In this document: piece by piece, positions 13,509 to 19,482 of the stretch | How the letters are laid out: every line of letters starts with the position of its first letter | How positions within the stretch are numbered: the stretch's first letter is position 1 | Position numbers and translations under genes: made by a program | Assembly (NCBI GenBank): GCA_030616365.1 | Contig: JAUWXM010000011.1 | Span: 1-19,482 of the forward strand | DNA: 19,482 nucleotides | Direction of reading: 5' to 3' | Source: a bacterium | Lineage (GTDB): Bacteria > UBP18 > UBA7526 | The notes under the pieces: model-generated | The model's input: the letters and a program-made list of their open reading frames with translations, nothing else | The model's database searches: none | What the model was told of the DNA's origin: nothing

Positions 13509-15031
13509 AAGTATTCTTGATTGATCCCCCGCATAAGATCTGGAGCGAGATGAGAGGCTGGGTTCCGGCTCCCGCCCTGACCGCCTTGGGGGCCTATCTG
13601 GAGAAGGATTTCGACATTCGGGTTCTGGACTGTTCAGTAATGGAGCATCCCTGGAGAGATTTAGAGGAGGCGGTAAGAGAAGAGAAACCGGAAGTGGTGG
13701 GAATTACTACCATTGCCCTCATGTTCTATTATGATACCTTGGATACGGCAAAACTCATAAAGATGGTCAGCCCTAAGACAAAGGTGGTAGTGGGCGGTCC
13801 TGATCCCTCTTTAATCCCAGAGGAATTCCTGAGGGATGCTAAAGGGAATATTGACTTCATTGTGGTAGGAGAGGGGGAGATTACTGCCTACGAGTTATTG
13901 AAAGCCATAGAGAGAAAGGAAAAAGACTTTTCCCAAATAAAAGGACTGGCCTATCTAAAGAATGGTAAGTATGTCTATACCGGTGATCGGGAATTTATCA
14001 AGGATTTAGATAGCCTACCCATGCCTGCCTATCATTTCCTCCCCATGGATAATCCCATGTATGGCATCCCAGCCTTCATGCCCCCCCATACGGTAACTAT
14101 TTGCACTAGCCGGGGCTGCCCCTATAGATGCACCTTCTGTTCTCAGACCGTGATGTGGAGGCACACCTGGAGAGGAAGGAACGCTAAGAAAGTAGTGGAT
14201 GAGGTAGAACTGTTGGTTACTAAATATAAGAAAAAGGCGATTCTGGTAGGGGATAACGACTTTTTAATAAATAGGAAGCGAAATATTGAGTTCTGTGACG
14301 AGATGGAGAGAAGGAAGGTCAAGATAGACCACATCTGGGTCCAGGCAAACCCGGCCCACATTATAAGAGATAAGGATCTTCTCCCTCGCTTTAAGAGGGT
14401 CGGGATCTTCATGACCCTACTGGGAACAGAGGCTGCCACCCAGAAGATCGTAGATAAGTATCATAAGCCCATGGGGGTGGAACAGAATATCGAGGCCTTC
14501 AAACTATTGAGGAAGAATAAGATACTGGTCTTAGCAAGCATGATGATTGGTGGAGAGTATGAGACTATGGAGACTATAAACGCAATGGCTAAATTGGGCA
14601 GAAAGTATGGGGATTTCCCTACCTGGGCCCATGCTACTCCCTTTCCCGGAACCCCTTATTATAAGGAATGTAAGAGAAAAGGTTTGATTGAGGTGACAGA
14701 TTATAGGAAGTATGACTGGGCCAGTGCCATCACCCCTTCCCGCACTCTTTCTCGAGAAGAGCTGGAGAAATTGCGCATCGGTTTATTCCAAAAGGTCTAT
14801 GGCCTCAGACTTTTTGTCAAAGCCTTTTTTTCTCCCAACCCCAATATCAGGAGATATGAAAGATTTGCGGCCAACGAGTGGCTGGCAAGACAAATCTTTA
14901 AAAGACCCTGGGTAGCACCCAATTATCAGAGCTTTGAAGATTATATGAAGCAAAGAAAAGTCCAAAGTCCATCCGCCCAACTGGCAAAGACAGTTGGGCG
15001 GACCAAGGTCCAAAGTCAACATCGGACATAG
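13505..15031 (+). CDS. BchE-like cobalamin-binding radical SAM protein (paralogue 2)
   Basis: I place the start at GTG 13505, which overlaps the PadR stop in GTGA and has AAGGAG (13493-13498) six bases upstream; a longer in-frame ATG start (13466) would lie inside PadR. The 508-residue protein has the N-terminal cobalamin-binding domain (VFLIDPPHKIW, VVGGPDPSLIPEE, VVGEGEITAYE) and radical SAM motif SRGCPYRCTFC, Cys205, Cys209 and Cys212. It is a close paralogue of 2806-4287, sharing MRGW, LGAYLEKDFD, KGLAYL and the PWVAPNYQSFEDYMKQ end region. About 22 C-terminal residues (KVQSPSAQLA onward) are encoded by repeat DNA. The function should match its paralogue in type, with a related but different substrate or position. 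Confidence 0.9.
   Translation: MKVFLIDPPHKIWSEMRGWVPAPALTALGAYLEKDFDIRVLDCSVMEHPWRDLEEAVREEKPEVVGITTIALMFYYDTLDTAKLIKMVSPKTKVVVGGPDPSLIPEEFLRDAKGNIDFIVVGEGEITAYELLKAIERKEKDFSQIKGLAYLKNGKYVYTGDREFIKDLDSLPMPAYHFLPMDNPMYGIPAFMPPHTVTICTSRGCPYRCTFCSQTVMWRHTWRGRNAKKVVDEVELLVTKYKKKAILVGDNDFLINRKRNIEFCDEMERRKVKIDHIWVQANPAHIIRDKDLLPRFKRVGIFMTLLGTEAATQKIVDKYHKPMGVEQNIEAFKLLRKNKILVLASMMIGGEYETMETINAMAKLGRKYGDFPTWAHATPFPGTPYYKECKRKGLIEVTDYRKYDWASAITPSRTLSREELEKLRIGLFQKVYGLRLFVKAFFSPNPNIRRYERFAANEWLARQIFKRPWVAPNYQSFEDYMKQRKVQSPSAQLAKTVGRTKVQSQHRT
14973..15001. repeat. inverted repeat in the 3' end of a radical SAM gene
   Basis: CCGCCCAACTG (14973-14983) and CAGTTGGGCGG (14991-15001) pair perfectly over 11 bases with loop GCAAAGA. 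GTCCAAAGTC words flank it on both sides, and CATCGGACATAGGACATCGGAC follows as a short direct repeat. All of it up to 15031 is translated. Confidence 0.85.
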
Positions 15032-15072
15032 GACATCGGACTTCGGACCCGAGCGACTGAAAGGAGTGAGAG

Positions 15073-15786
15073 ATGAAAATCTTGGGAATCTGTGGGACGC
15101 ATAAGAGGCAGGATCAAGAGTCTTCCAGTGAATGGCTATTGAAGGAGGCCCTGAAGGCGGCAGAGGAGAAGGGGGCCAAGACAAAGTCTATAAGACTCAT
15201 CAATTATAAAATTACCCCCTGTTTTGCCTGTAATAAATGCCGGATTGGGGAGAAGTGTCCTCTACTGGAAGACCCCAAAGATGATGTGAAAAAGATATTT
15301 GATATGATCGATAAAGCGGATGCTCTGATTTTCTCCTCTCCTACCTATGCCTATCAGCAGCCGGCAGTTACCTTAAGCCTCTTTCATCGGGTTATTCCCT
15401 TACACGAGATCGAGCGTTCAAAGGAATGGGGACTGGATATCCGGGCCTATAAGTGCAATCCCTTCCACGGGAAGCCGGTGGGGAATATGGCGGTGGGTGC
15501 TGGATTAGGGATGGAAGGAGCCCTTTATTATCTTTTTCATGTTTTAAAAGCCCTGGGCGCTACCTCTGTTATCTGTACCGGAATAAGTCTATTGGAGGCA
15601 GAGACTAAAAACCTCTTTGCCGCTGCTCCCATGGATCCCGCGATAAAGAAACTCTTGGAGATGCCGGGAACGAAGTTGGAGGAGAACGAGTGCGCCATCG
15701 AACTCGCCCGGACAGTAGGTAAAAGAGTAGTGGATGTCTATCATTCCGAGGTCTTCCAATCACTCAAAGACGTGCTCAAATATTAG
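15073..15786 (+). CDS. iron-sulfur flavoprotein (Isf-like NAD(P)H-dependent FMN oxidoreductase)
   Basis: A 237-residue flavodoxin-fold protein. An FMN-phosphate loop is at residues 7-19 (CGTHKRQDQESSS) and the family's SSPTYAYQQP lies near 98-107. The compact motif C50-x2-C53-x2-C56-x5-C62 (CFACNKCRIGEKC) matches the CX2CX2CX4-7C 4Fe-4S site of iron-sulfur flavoproteins known from methanogens and anaerobic bacteria, which carry electrons between ferredoxin and other partners. It is longer than the usual roughly 190 residues. AAGGAG (15061-15066) precedes ATG 15073, 41 bases after the radical SAM gene, so it is probably in the PadR operon and may deliver electrons to radical SAM or FAD enzymes. 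Confidence 0.87.
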   Translation: MKILGICGTHKRQDQESSSEWLLKEALKAAEEKGAKTKSIRLINYKITPCFACNKCRIGEKCPLLEDPKDDVKKIFDMIDKADALIFSSPTYAYQQPAVTLSLFHRVIPLHEIERSKEWGLDIRAYKCNPFHGKPVGNMAVGAGLGMEGALYYLFHVLKALGATSVICTGISLLEAETKNLFAAAPMDPAIKKLLEMPGTKLEENECAIELARTVGKRVVDVYHSEVFQSLKDVLKY

Positions 15787-15945
15787 GCAATTAGTTGATA
15801 AGTTTATAGGTTTATACGTTGATAAGGGATGACGTTTTTGATACGATTATTCCATATCCCGCGTTTCACATTTTGAACTTACCCTATTAACTTATTATCT
15901 TATCAACTTATTAACTTGTCCCCAATTAATTCTAGGAGGAGAAAG
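15787..15945. repeat. spacer flanked by inverted TTGATAAGTT / TTAACTTATC repeats
   Basis: The left part (15791-15829) has TTGATAAGTTTATAGG and ACGTTGATAAGGG; the right part (15883-15921) has CCCTATTAACTTATTATC and TTATCAACTTATTAACTT, roughly its reverse complement. The two could form an imperfect AT-rich stem around 15830-15882. The same words occur at 2675-2782. No coding frame or convincing promoter is seen. AGGAGGA at 15934-15940 serves the next gene. Confidence 0.6.
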
Positions 15946-16200
15946 ATGGATTGGGACGAGAAGGCATATGAGAACTTGAAGAAGTTGATTAGCCAGGCGC
16001 CGGTCTTTTCTCGAAGGACGGCAGAGAGGCTGGTCTCTCAGAAGGCGGAGGAGAATGCTAAAGCCAGAAGTTCGAATAAAATCGAGGAAGAGGATATGAT
16101 TAAGGCCTTCCTGAGCGAGACCCCGGGCCCCTTCAAGAGACGGATGTTTGCCGATATGGAGAAATTCGGCATCGATTACAAGAAATACCAAGAGAAGTAA
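15946..16200 (+). CDS. stand-alone PCP_red-domain protein
   Basis: I start at ATG 15946, five bases after AGGAGGA; the upstream in-frame ATG has no such site. The 84-residue product consists of one small helical domain like the C-terminal domain of light-independent protochlorophyllide reductase subunit B (PCP_red). It matches the C-terminus of the U32 protein at 18004-19452: Trp-Asp near the start, a Pro then Phe-x-Arg helix, AE..A, IEEEDMIKAFL, P..F, M, and GIDY..K at the end. In the reductase this domain helps cover the tetrapyrrole substrate. Its role outside photosynthesis is unknown. The stop is one base before the start of the FAD oxidoreductase. Confidence 0.82.
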   Translation: MDWDEKAYENLKKLISQAPVFSRRTAERLVSQKAEENAKARSSNKIEEEDMIKAFLSETPGPFKRRMFADMEKFGIDYKKYQEK

Positions 16201-16201
16201 T

Positions 16202-17407
16202 ATGGAGAAAAAACCAAGGATTGGGATTGTTGGCGGGGGATTGAGCGGATTAGCTGTTGCCTATTTTTTAAAGAAGGAAGGAATAGAGGTCACGGTCTAT
16301 GAGAAAACCTCTGAAGTGGGAGGGAAGTTAGCCCGGGTGATGGTAGATGGGGTTTCCATCGATACTGGTGCTTTACTCTATTCCAAGGAACTCAATCCCA
16401 ACTTCGATGTCTTAATAAATGAATTAGGAGTAGAGTGCGAAAGGAGATATCTGAATACCTTTGCTCTTCAAATCGAGGATAAGATTACTGCCTTGAATCC
16501 TTTGGCCCTAGCAAAGTCGAGACTCTTTTCCTTTGGAGAATTCTTGAAATGGAGGAAGGTGAAGAAGTTCATCAATTCCTTAAGTTTTAATCTGGATGAG
16601 GTGGACGAAAGGATTGATAAACTACACCAGATATCCCTAGAGAAATATTTAAGGGACGTTGGTTTCCGGCAGGAACTCATCGACTCCTTCTTCCGGGCTT
16701 TCTGCTCCTTTGCCTATGTGGATGGGGCAAAGGATTTAGCAGCAGACTTCGGTTTATTCCTCTTGGCCTTCCCCCTGAAGACTATCATGACTCCGGTCAA
16801 GGGGATGAGCGAGTTTGCTCTGGAACTGAAGAGAAGATTGGGAGATAGTGTAAGACTGAATACCAGAGTAGTTAATATATCCCAGAACCCGGATAAGACC
16901 TTCGCAATAAAAATAGAGAAGGATGATCAGATTTCTGAAGAGACCTTTGACTATTGTATCTTAGCAACGGGATGGAGAAATTTTAAGAACATCTTTCCCG
17001 AAGTGGACTTTGAGATAGAAGTCACCAAGGCCCGGGGAGTGGTCTTGGAATCGGATTGTCCTATTTATAAGAAGTATAATGTGCTCATTATCTCCAAGTA
17101 TAAGAATGAGCATGGTGTCCAGGGAGGAAAGATTAAGCACCTTCCGGATGGAAGGAGTTTCTATGGCATGATGCTCTATCGGCCAGACGCTGACTTGGAG
17201 AGAGTATTTGGGAAGCACAAAGTCCATCACAGGTTTGGCTGGTCACCGGCCATGGCCTGGATGTCTCCGGGATGCAAGATACCGGATGTCAGAACTAACA
17301 TCTCTAACTGCTTTGTCATCGGAGACTTCGCCCGCTATCCCGGCGTTGAACCCTGCATCTTCACCGCCCAAAAAGCAGTGAATATCATAAAGGGAGATGT
17401 AGGATAA
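16202..17407 (+). CDS. FAD-dependent oxidoreductase, CrtI / protoporphyrinogen-oxidase-like
   Basis: I start at ATG 16202, one base after the PCP_red gene's stop, which puts the dinucleotide-binding motif GIVGGGLSGLAVAYF at residues 8-22, normal for the family. The 401-residue protein keeps the FAD motif with the acidic end VTVYEK, the second family motif near VGGKLARVMVDG.SIDTGA, and a C-terminal FAD-contact segment CFVIGDFARYPGVEPCIFTA. Family members desaturate carotenoids, oxidise protoporphyrinogen or deaminate amines. Without oxygen they need another electron acceptor, and the flavodoxin gene overlapping its stop is a good candidate. It is distant in sequence from the oxidoreductase at 1-1350. 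Confidence 0.87.
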   Translation: MEKKPRIGIVGGGLSGLAVAYFLKKEGIEVTVYEKTSEVGGKLARVMVDGVSIDTGALLYSKELNPNFDVLINELGVECERRYLNTFALQIEDKITALNPLALAKSRLFSFGEFLKWRKVKKFINSLSFNLDEVDERIDKLHQISLEKYLRDVGFRQELIDSFFRAFCSFAYVDGAKDLAADFGLFLLAFPLKTIMTPVKGMSEFALELKRRLGDSVRLNTRVVNISQNPDKTFAIKIEKDDQISEETFDYCILATGWRNFKNIFPEVDFEIEVTKARGVVLESDCPIYKKYNVLIISKYKNEHGVQGGKIKHLPDGRSFYGMMLYRPDADLERVFGKHKVHHRFGWSPAMAWMSPGCKIPDVRTNISNCFVIGDFARYPGVEPCIFTAQKAVNIIKGDVG

Positions 17408-17898
17408 TGAAGATACTCATTGTCTATTATTCCAAGACGGGGAAGACGAAGGAGATTGCTCATTCCATAGCCAATGAACTGGCGGATGGGAATGAGGTGA
17501 AGTTGAGAAGGATAAAGATGAAAGGTGAAAGGAATCTACTGGCTACTTATCTTCTGGATACCAAGAAGGCAATAAAGAGAGAGAAGCCAGAAATTGAGGT
17601 GATCGATCTTAACCACGAGGAATATAACCTCATCCTCTTAGGAACACCGGTCTGGTCCGCCAAACCTGCTCCAGCAATCAATACCTATTTGGATAGAGCA
17701 GACTTCGAAAATAGGAAGGTAGCCCTCTTCGTTACCCTGCGCCTGATGGGGGGAGAGAAGGTGGTGGGGATTTTAACCGCAGAGATAGAAAAGAAAGGAG
17801 GAAAGGTCATCGATTCTATCATCATCAAGACCGGCCTCTTCCATAAGGAAAGAATGATAGAAGAAGCCAGAACATTTATCAAAAAACTATCCATCTAA
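17407..17898 (+). CDS. flavodoxin
   Basis: A 163-residue flavodoxin-fold protein. The FMN-phosphate loop is SKTGKT (residues 9-14), and LLGTPVWSAKPAPAINTYL holds Trp in the place that stacks on the isoalloxazine ring. Its ATG overlaps the TAA of the FAD oxidoreductase by one base (TAATG), so the two are translationally coupled and probably form an electron-transfer pair. The protein is cytoplasmic, with no signal peptide. It could also reduce the radical SAM clusters or the U32 protein encoded nearby. Confidence 0.9.
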   Translation: MKILIVYYSKTGKTKEIAHSIANELADGNEVKLRRIKMKGERNLLATYLLDTKKAIKREKPEIEVIDLNHEEYNLILLGTPVWSAKPAPAINTYLDRADFENRKVALFVTLRLMGGEKVVGILTAEIEKKGGKVIDSIIIKTGLFHKERMIEEARTFIKKLSI

Positions 17899-17903
17899 AT
17901 CTC

Positions 17904-17929
17904 CCTAAAAACTTGACTTTTAGGTTTTT
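17904..17929 (+). terminator. weak terminator-like hairpin overlapping a promoter
   Basis: CCTAAAA (17904-17910), loop ACTTGAC, TTTTAGG (17918-17924), then TTTTT. The 7-base stem is AT-rich, so termination would be weak. The -35 box of the next promoter (17913-17918) lies in its loop and right arm. Confidence 0.5.
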
Positions 17930-17941
17930 ATAATATATAGT
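17913..17941 (+). promoter_or_regulatory. promoter of the U32-PCP_red gene
   Basis: -35 TTGACT (17913-17918), 17-bp spacer, -10 TATAGT (17936-17941), with the 11-mer CTTGACTTTTA at the -35. A TATAAT at 17929-17934 is too close to the -35 (10 bp) to pair with it. AAGGAGG (17988-17994) precedes ATG 18004 after a roughly 55-nt AT-rich leader. Confidence 0.78.
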
Positions 17942-18003
17942 AAAAAATACAGAAAGAAAAAATTTAATTTTGTGTTTTGGTGGTTATAAGGAGGTAAAGT
18001 AAA

Positions 18004-19452
18004 ATGAAACTATCAATACCCTGCAATTGGGATATGGAGTTAATAGAAGCAACAAAAGATTTGCCTGTCTATGATTTTTATGGTGCTATAGCCACCACGC
18101 CGATTGGCCATGGTAGGCCGGCGCTCATTATTCCTGATGTGGATGAGGATTTCGTAGCAGAATATATTAAAAAGGTTCATGCTACAAACCGAAAATTTTC
18201 TTATGTACTTAATGCTACTAGTATGGGTAATTTAGAGTTCGATCCTAAGTTTCATAAGAAAATACTAAACTATCTTCAATGGTTAGTTGATATAGGGGTA
18301 GATGCTGTTCATGTATCAATTCCCTACCTGATGGAAATAATTATACATCAATTTCCTAAATTGAAAGTAACCACATCAGTGATGGCCCATACTTGTTCTG
18401 TTGATATGGCTAAAGAATTTGAAAGGCTGGGTGTATCAGCAATAAATTTGAGTTTAGAAGTTATCAGAGATTTTAAAGCTATAAGGGCAATAAGAAAGGC
18501 TATAAAAATTCCCCTGATATTAATTCCTAACTTAGCAGACTTACATCAATGTCCCTACAGGTATTATCATTATAGTATACTTGGTTATACTTCCCAGACC
18601 CATAATATTGATAAAGCTCGAAGATACTGGGCTATGCAGCCCTGCAAGATGTATTGCAATGATAGGAAATTAAGTGAGCCGTTAGAAATTTTAAAATCAT
18701 GCTTTATCAGACCTGAAGACTTAAAATTTTATGAAAAGGAAGGGATAGATATTTTTAAGTTGTCAGGAAGGCATCAAAATACTGAATGGATAATGAAAGT
18801 AGCCAGAGCATATGCCAACCGAGAGTATAAAGGAAATCTTGTGGATATCATAGACGCAATCATATTAAATAAAAAGGATATCAGGGAGTTCCATCCCGAG
18901 TTTATAACAGAATCAGATCCAGAAATCCAGGCAGTTCCGGAATTTTATAGCTGGAGCAGATTAGATCTTAGTGCCTCTGATGTTGTTAACATAGATAATA
19001 GCAAATTAGACGGATTTATTGATCATTTTGTGAATAATGGTTGCAACCCTTCTATCGACTGTGATGAGTGTGGCTATTGCGCAAAATGGGTTGATAAAGT
19101 AGTTACCATAAACCCTGATTTGTCTAAACAATATTTAGAAGCCATAAAGAAACATCGTAATGCATTAGTGGTGAGTAAATTTGCAAAAGAAGTTGAGAAG
19201 CTGGAGTGGGATAAGAAAGTGAGGATTGCTTTTGAAAATACAATGAGTATAATCCCTTTGTTGTTTAGAAAAGTTGCCAAAACCGCAATTGCTACCAATG
19301 CAGAGAAACTTGCCAAAGAAAGAGGCTCTTCTATTGTGGGGGAAGAAGATTTGGCCAAAGCTTTTCTGGAAAGTGTACCTTCTAAATTTCAGGGTAAGAT
19401 GAGCGAGAAGTTAAAATCCAATGGGATTGATATAACTAAATTTAGAGATTAA
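18004..19452 (+). CDS. U32-family protein fused to a C-terminal PCP_red domain
   Basis: The 482-residue protein begins with a U32-peptidase-like TIM barrel (about 1-300): VDAVHVSIPYLMEI, KVTTSVMAHTCSVDMAKEFE, RVINLSLEV-like strands and GIDIFKLSGR. Cys183, Cys214, Cys218 and Cys233 are placed as the 4Fe-4S ligands of the family. A second set, C347-x5-C353-x2-C356-x2-C359 (CNPSIDCDECGYC), may hold another cluster. The last 80 or so residues (about 400-482) are a PCP_red domain matching the protein at 15946-16200, ending GIDITKFRD. Known U32 members (UbiU/UbiV, RlhA, TrhP) do O2-independent hydroxylation rather than proteolysis. A similar hydroxylation on a ring-like or isoprenoid substrate is a reasonable inference here, not shown. 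It has its own promoter. Confidence 0.85.
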   Translation: MKLSIPCNWDMELIEATKDLPVYDFYGAIATTPIGHGRPALIIPDVDEDFVAEYIKKVHATNRKFSYVLNATSMGNLEFDPKFHKKILNYLQWLVDIGVDAVHVSIPYLMEIIIHQFPKLKVTTSVMAHTCSVDMAKEFERLGVSAINLSLEVIRDFKAIRAIRKAIKIPLILIPNLADLHQCPYRYYHYSILGYTSQTHNIDKARRYWAMQPCKMYCNDRKLSEPLEILKSCFIRPEDLKFYEKEGIDIFKLSGRHQNTEWIMKVARAYANREYKGNLVDIIDAIILNKKDIREFHPEFITESDPEIQAVPEFYSWSRLDLSASDVVNIDNSKLDGFIDHFVNNGCNPSIDCDECGYCAKWVDKVVTINPDLSKQYLEAIKKHRNALVVSKFAKEVEKLEWDKKVRIAFENTMSIIPLLFRKVAKTAIATNAEKLAKERGSSIVGEEDLAKAFLESVPSKFQGKMSEKLKSNGIDITKFRD

Positions 19453-19482
19453 AACAAGAAAGCAAGGCGAATTGCAAGAAAG

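Noticed and set aside
17929..17934. TATAAT as the -10 box for the U32 gene
   Set aside because: Only 10 bases after the TTGACT box; TATAGT at 17936-17941 gives the normal 17-bp spacing.
15946..19452. Chlorophyll or bacteriochlorophyll synthesis genes, suggested by PCP_red domains and BchE-like proteins
   Set aside because: No nitrogenase-like BchL/N/B subunits, magnesium chelatase or other bch genes are seen; the PCP_red domains are alone or fused to U32.

Overview
This window looks like chromosomal DNA of an uncultivated, probably anaerobic Gram-negative bacterium. The bacterial signs are sigma-70-type promoters (TTGACA/TTGACT with 16-17 bp to TATAAT/TATAGT), AGGAGG ribosome binding sites and Sec signal peptides. 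Anaerobic life is inferred from four cobalamin-type radical SAM proteins, an iron-sulfur flavoprotein, a flavodoxin and a U32-family protein. The coding DNA is purine-rich and uses AGA/AGG arginine heavily. The spacers carry many small palindromes and dispersed repeats of a kind I associate with candidate-phylum genomes such as Omnitrophota; that placement is a guess and nothing here fixes the taxon.

Layout, left to right. (1) The 3' part of a CrtI/CrtISO-like FAD enzyme runs in from the left edge, followed by a 62-bp three-armed palindromic element and a secreted C45-family Ntn hydrolase/acyltransferase. (2) A BchE-like B12-radical SAM protein converges on a small PH-like gene on the minus strand, which diverges from a second B12-radical SAM protein. 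A signal-peptide FMN-binding protein with a flavinylation motif and a third B12-radical SAM protein follow. (3) A strong promoter overlapping the preceding stop codon starts a two-gene secreted unit: a 1134-residue protein (two helix-hairpin-helix repeats, helical region, calcium-binding repeats with a 291-bp internal duplication, Cys-rich region, C-terminal alpha/beta hydrolase) and a small exported helical protein. It ends at a clear terminator. (4) A roughly 370-bp gap holds a decayed fragment related to the large secreted protein, a promoter and a candidate operator. (5) A PadR regulator overlaps by 4 nt a fourth B12-radical SAM protein, a close paralogue of the first; an iron-sulfur flavoprotein follows. 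(6) A tight operon encodes a stand-alone PCP_red-domain protein, a CrtI/protoporphyrinogen-oxidase-like FAD enzyme and a flavodoxin. (7) A separately promoted gene encodes a U32-family protein fused to a second PCP_red domain.

How the genes may work together (inference): the enzyme set fits an oxygen-independent pathway that modifies a hydrophobic polyene, isoprenoid, fatty-acyl or tetrapyrrole-like molecule. FAD desaturase-like enzymes, radical SAM cyclase/methylase-like enzymes and a U32 protein (relatives do O2-independent hydroxylation) would act on it, with flavodoxin, iron-sulfur flavoprotein and the covalent-FMN protein supplying electrons and PadR controlling part of it. The two PCP_red domains, known from the C-terminus of dark-operative protochlorophyllide reductase subunit B, are the most distinctive link. 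No chlorophyll, squalene, phytoene or fatty-acid synthase gene is visible, so the substrate is unknown.

Several genes end in or next to repeat DNA, and in at least three the repeat is translated as the C-terminal tail or an in-frame insertion. Three of the four recognised promoters share the identical 11-mer CTTGACTTTTA.
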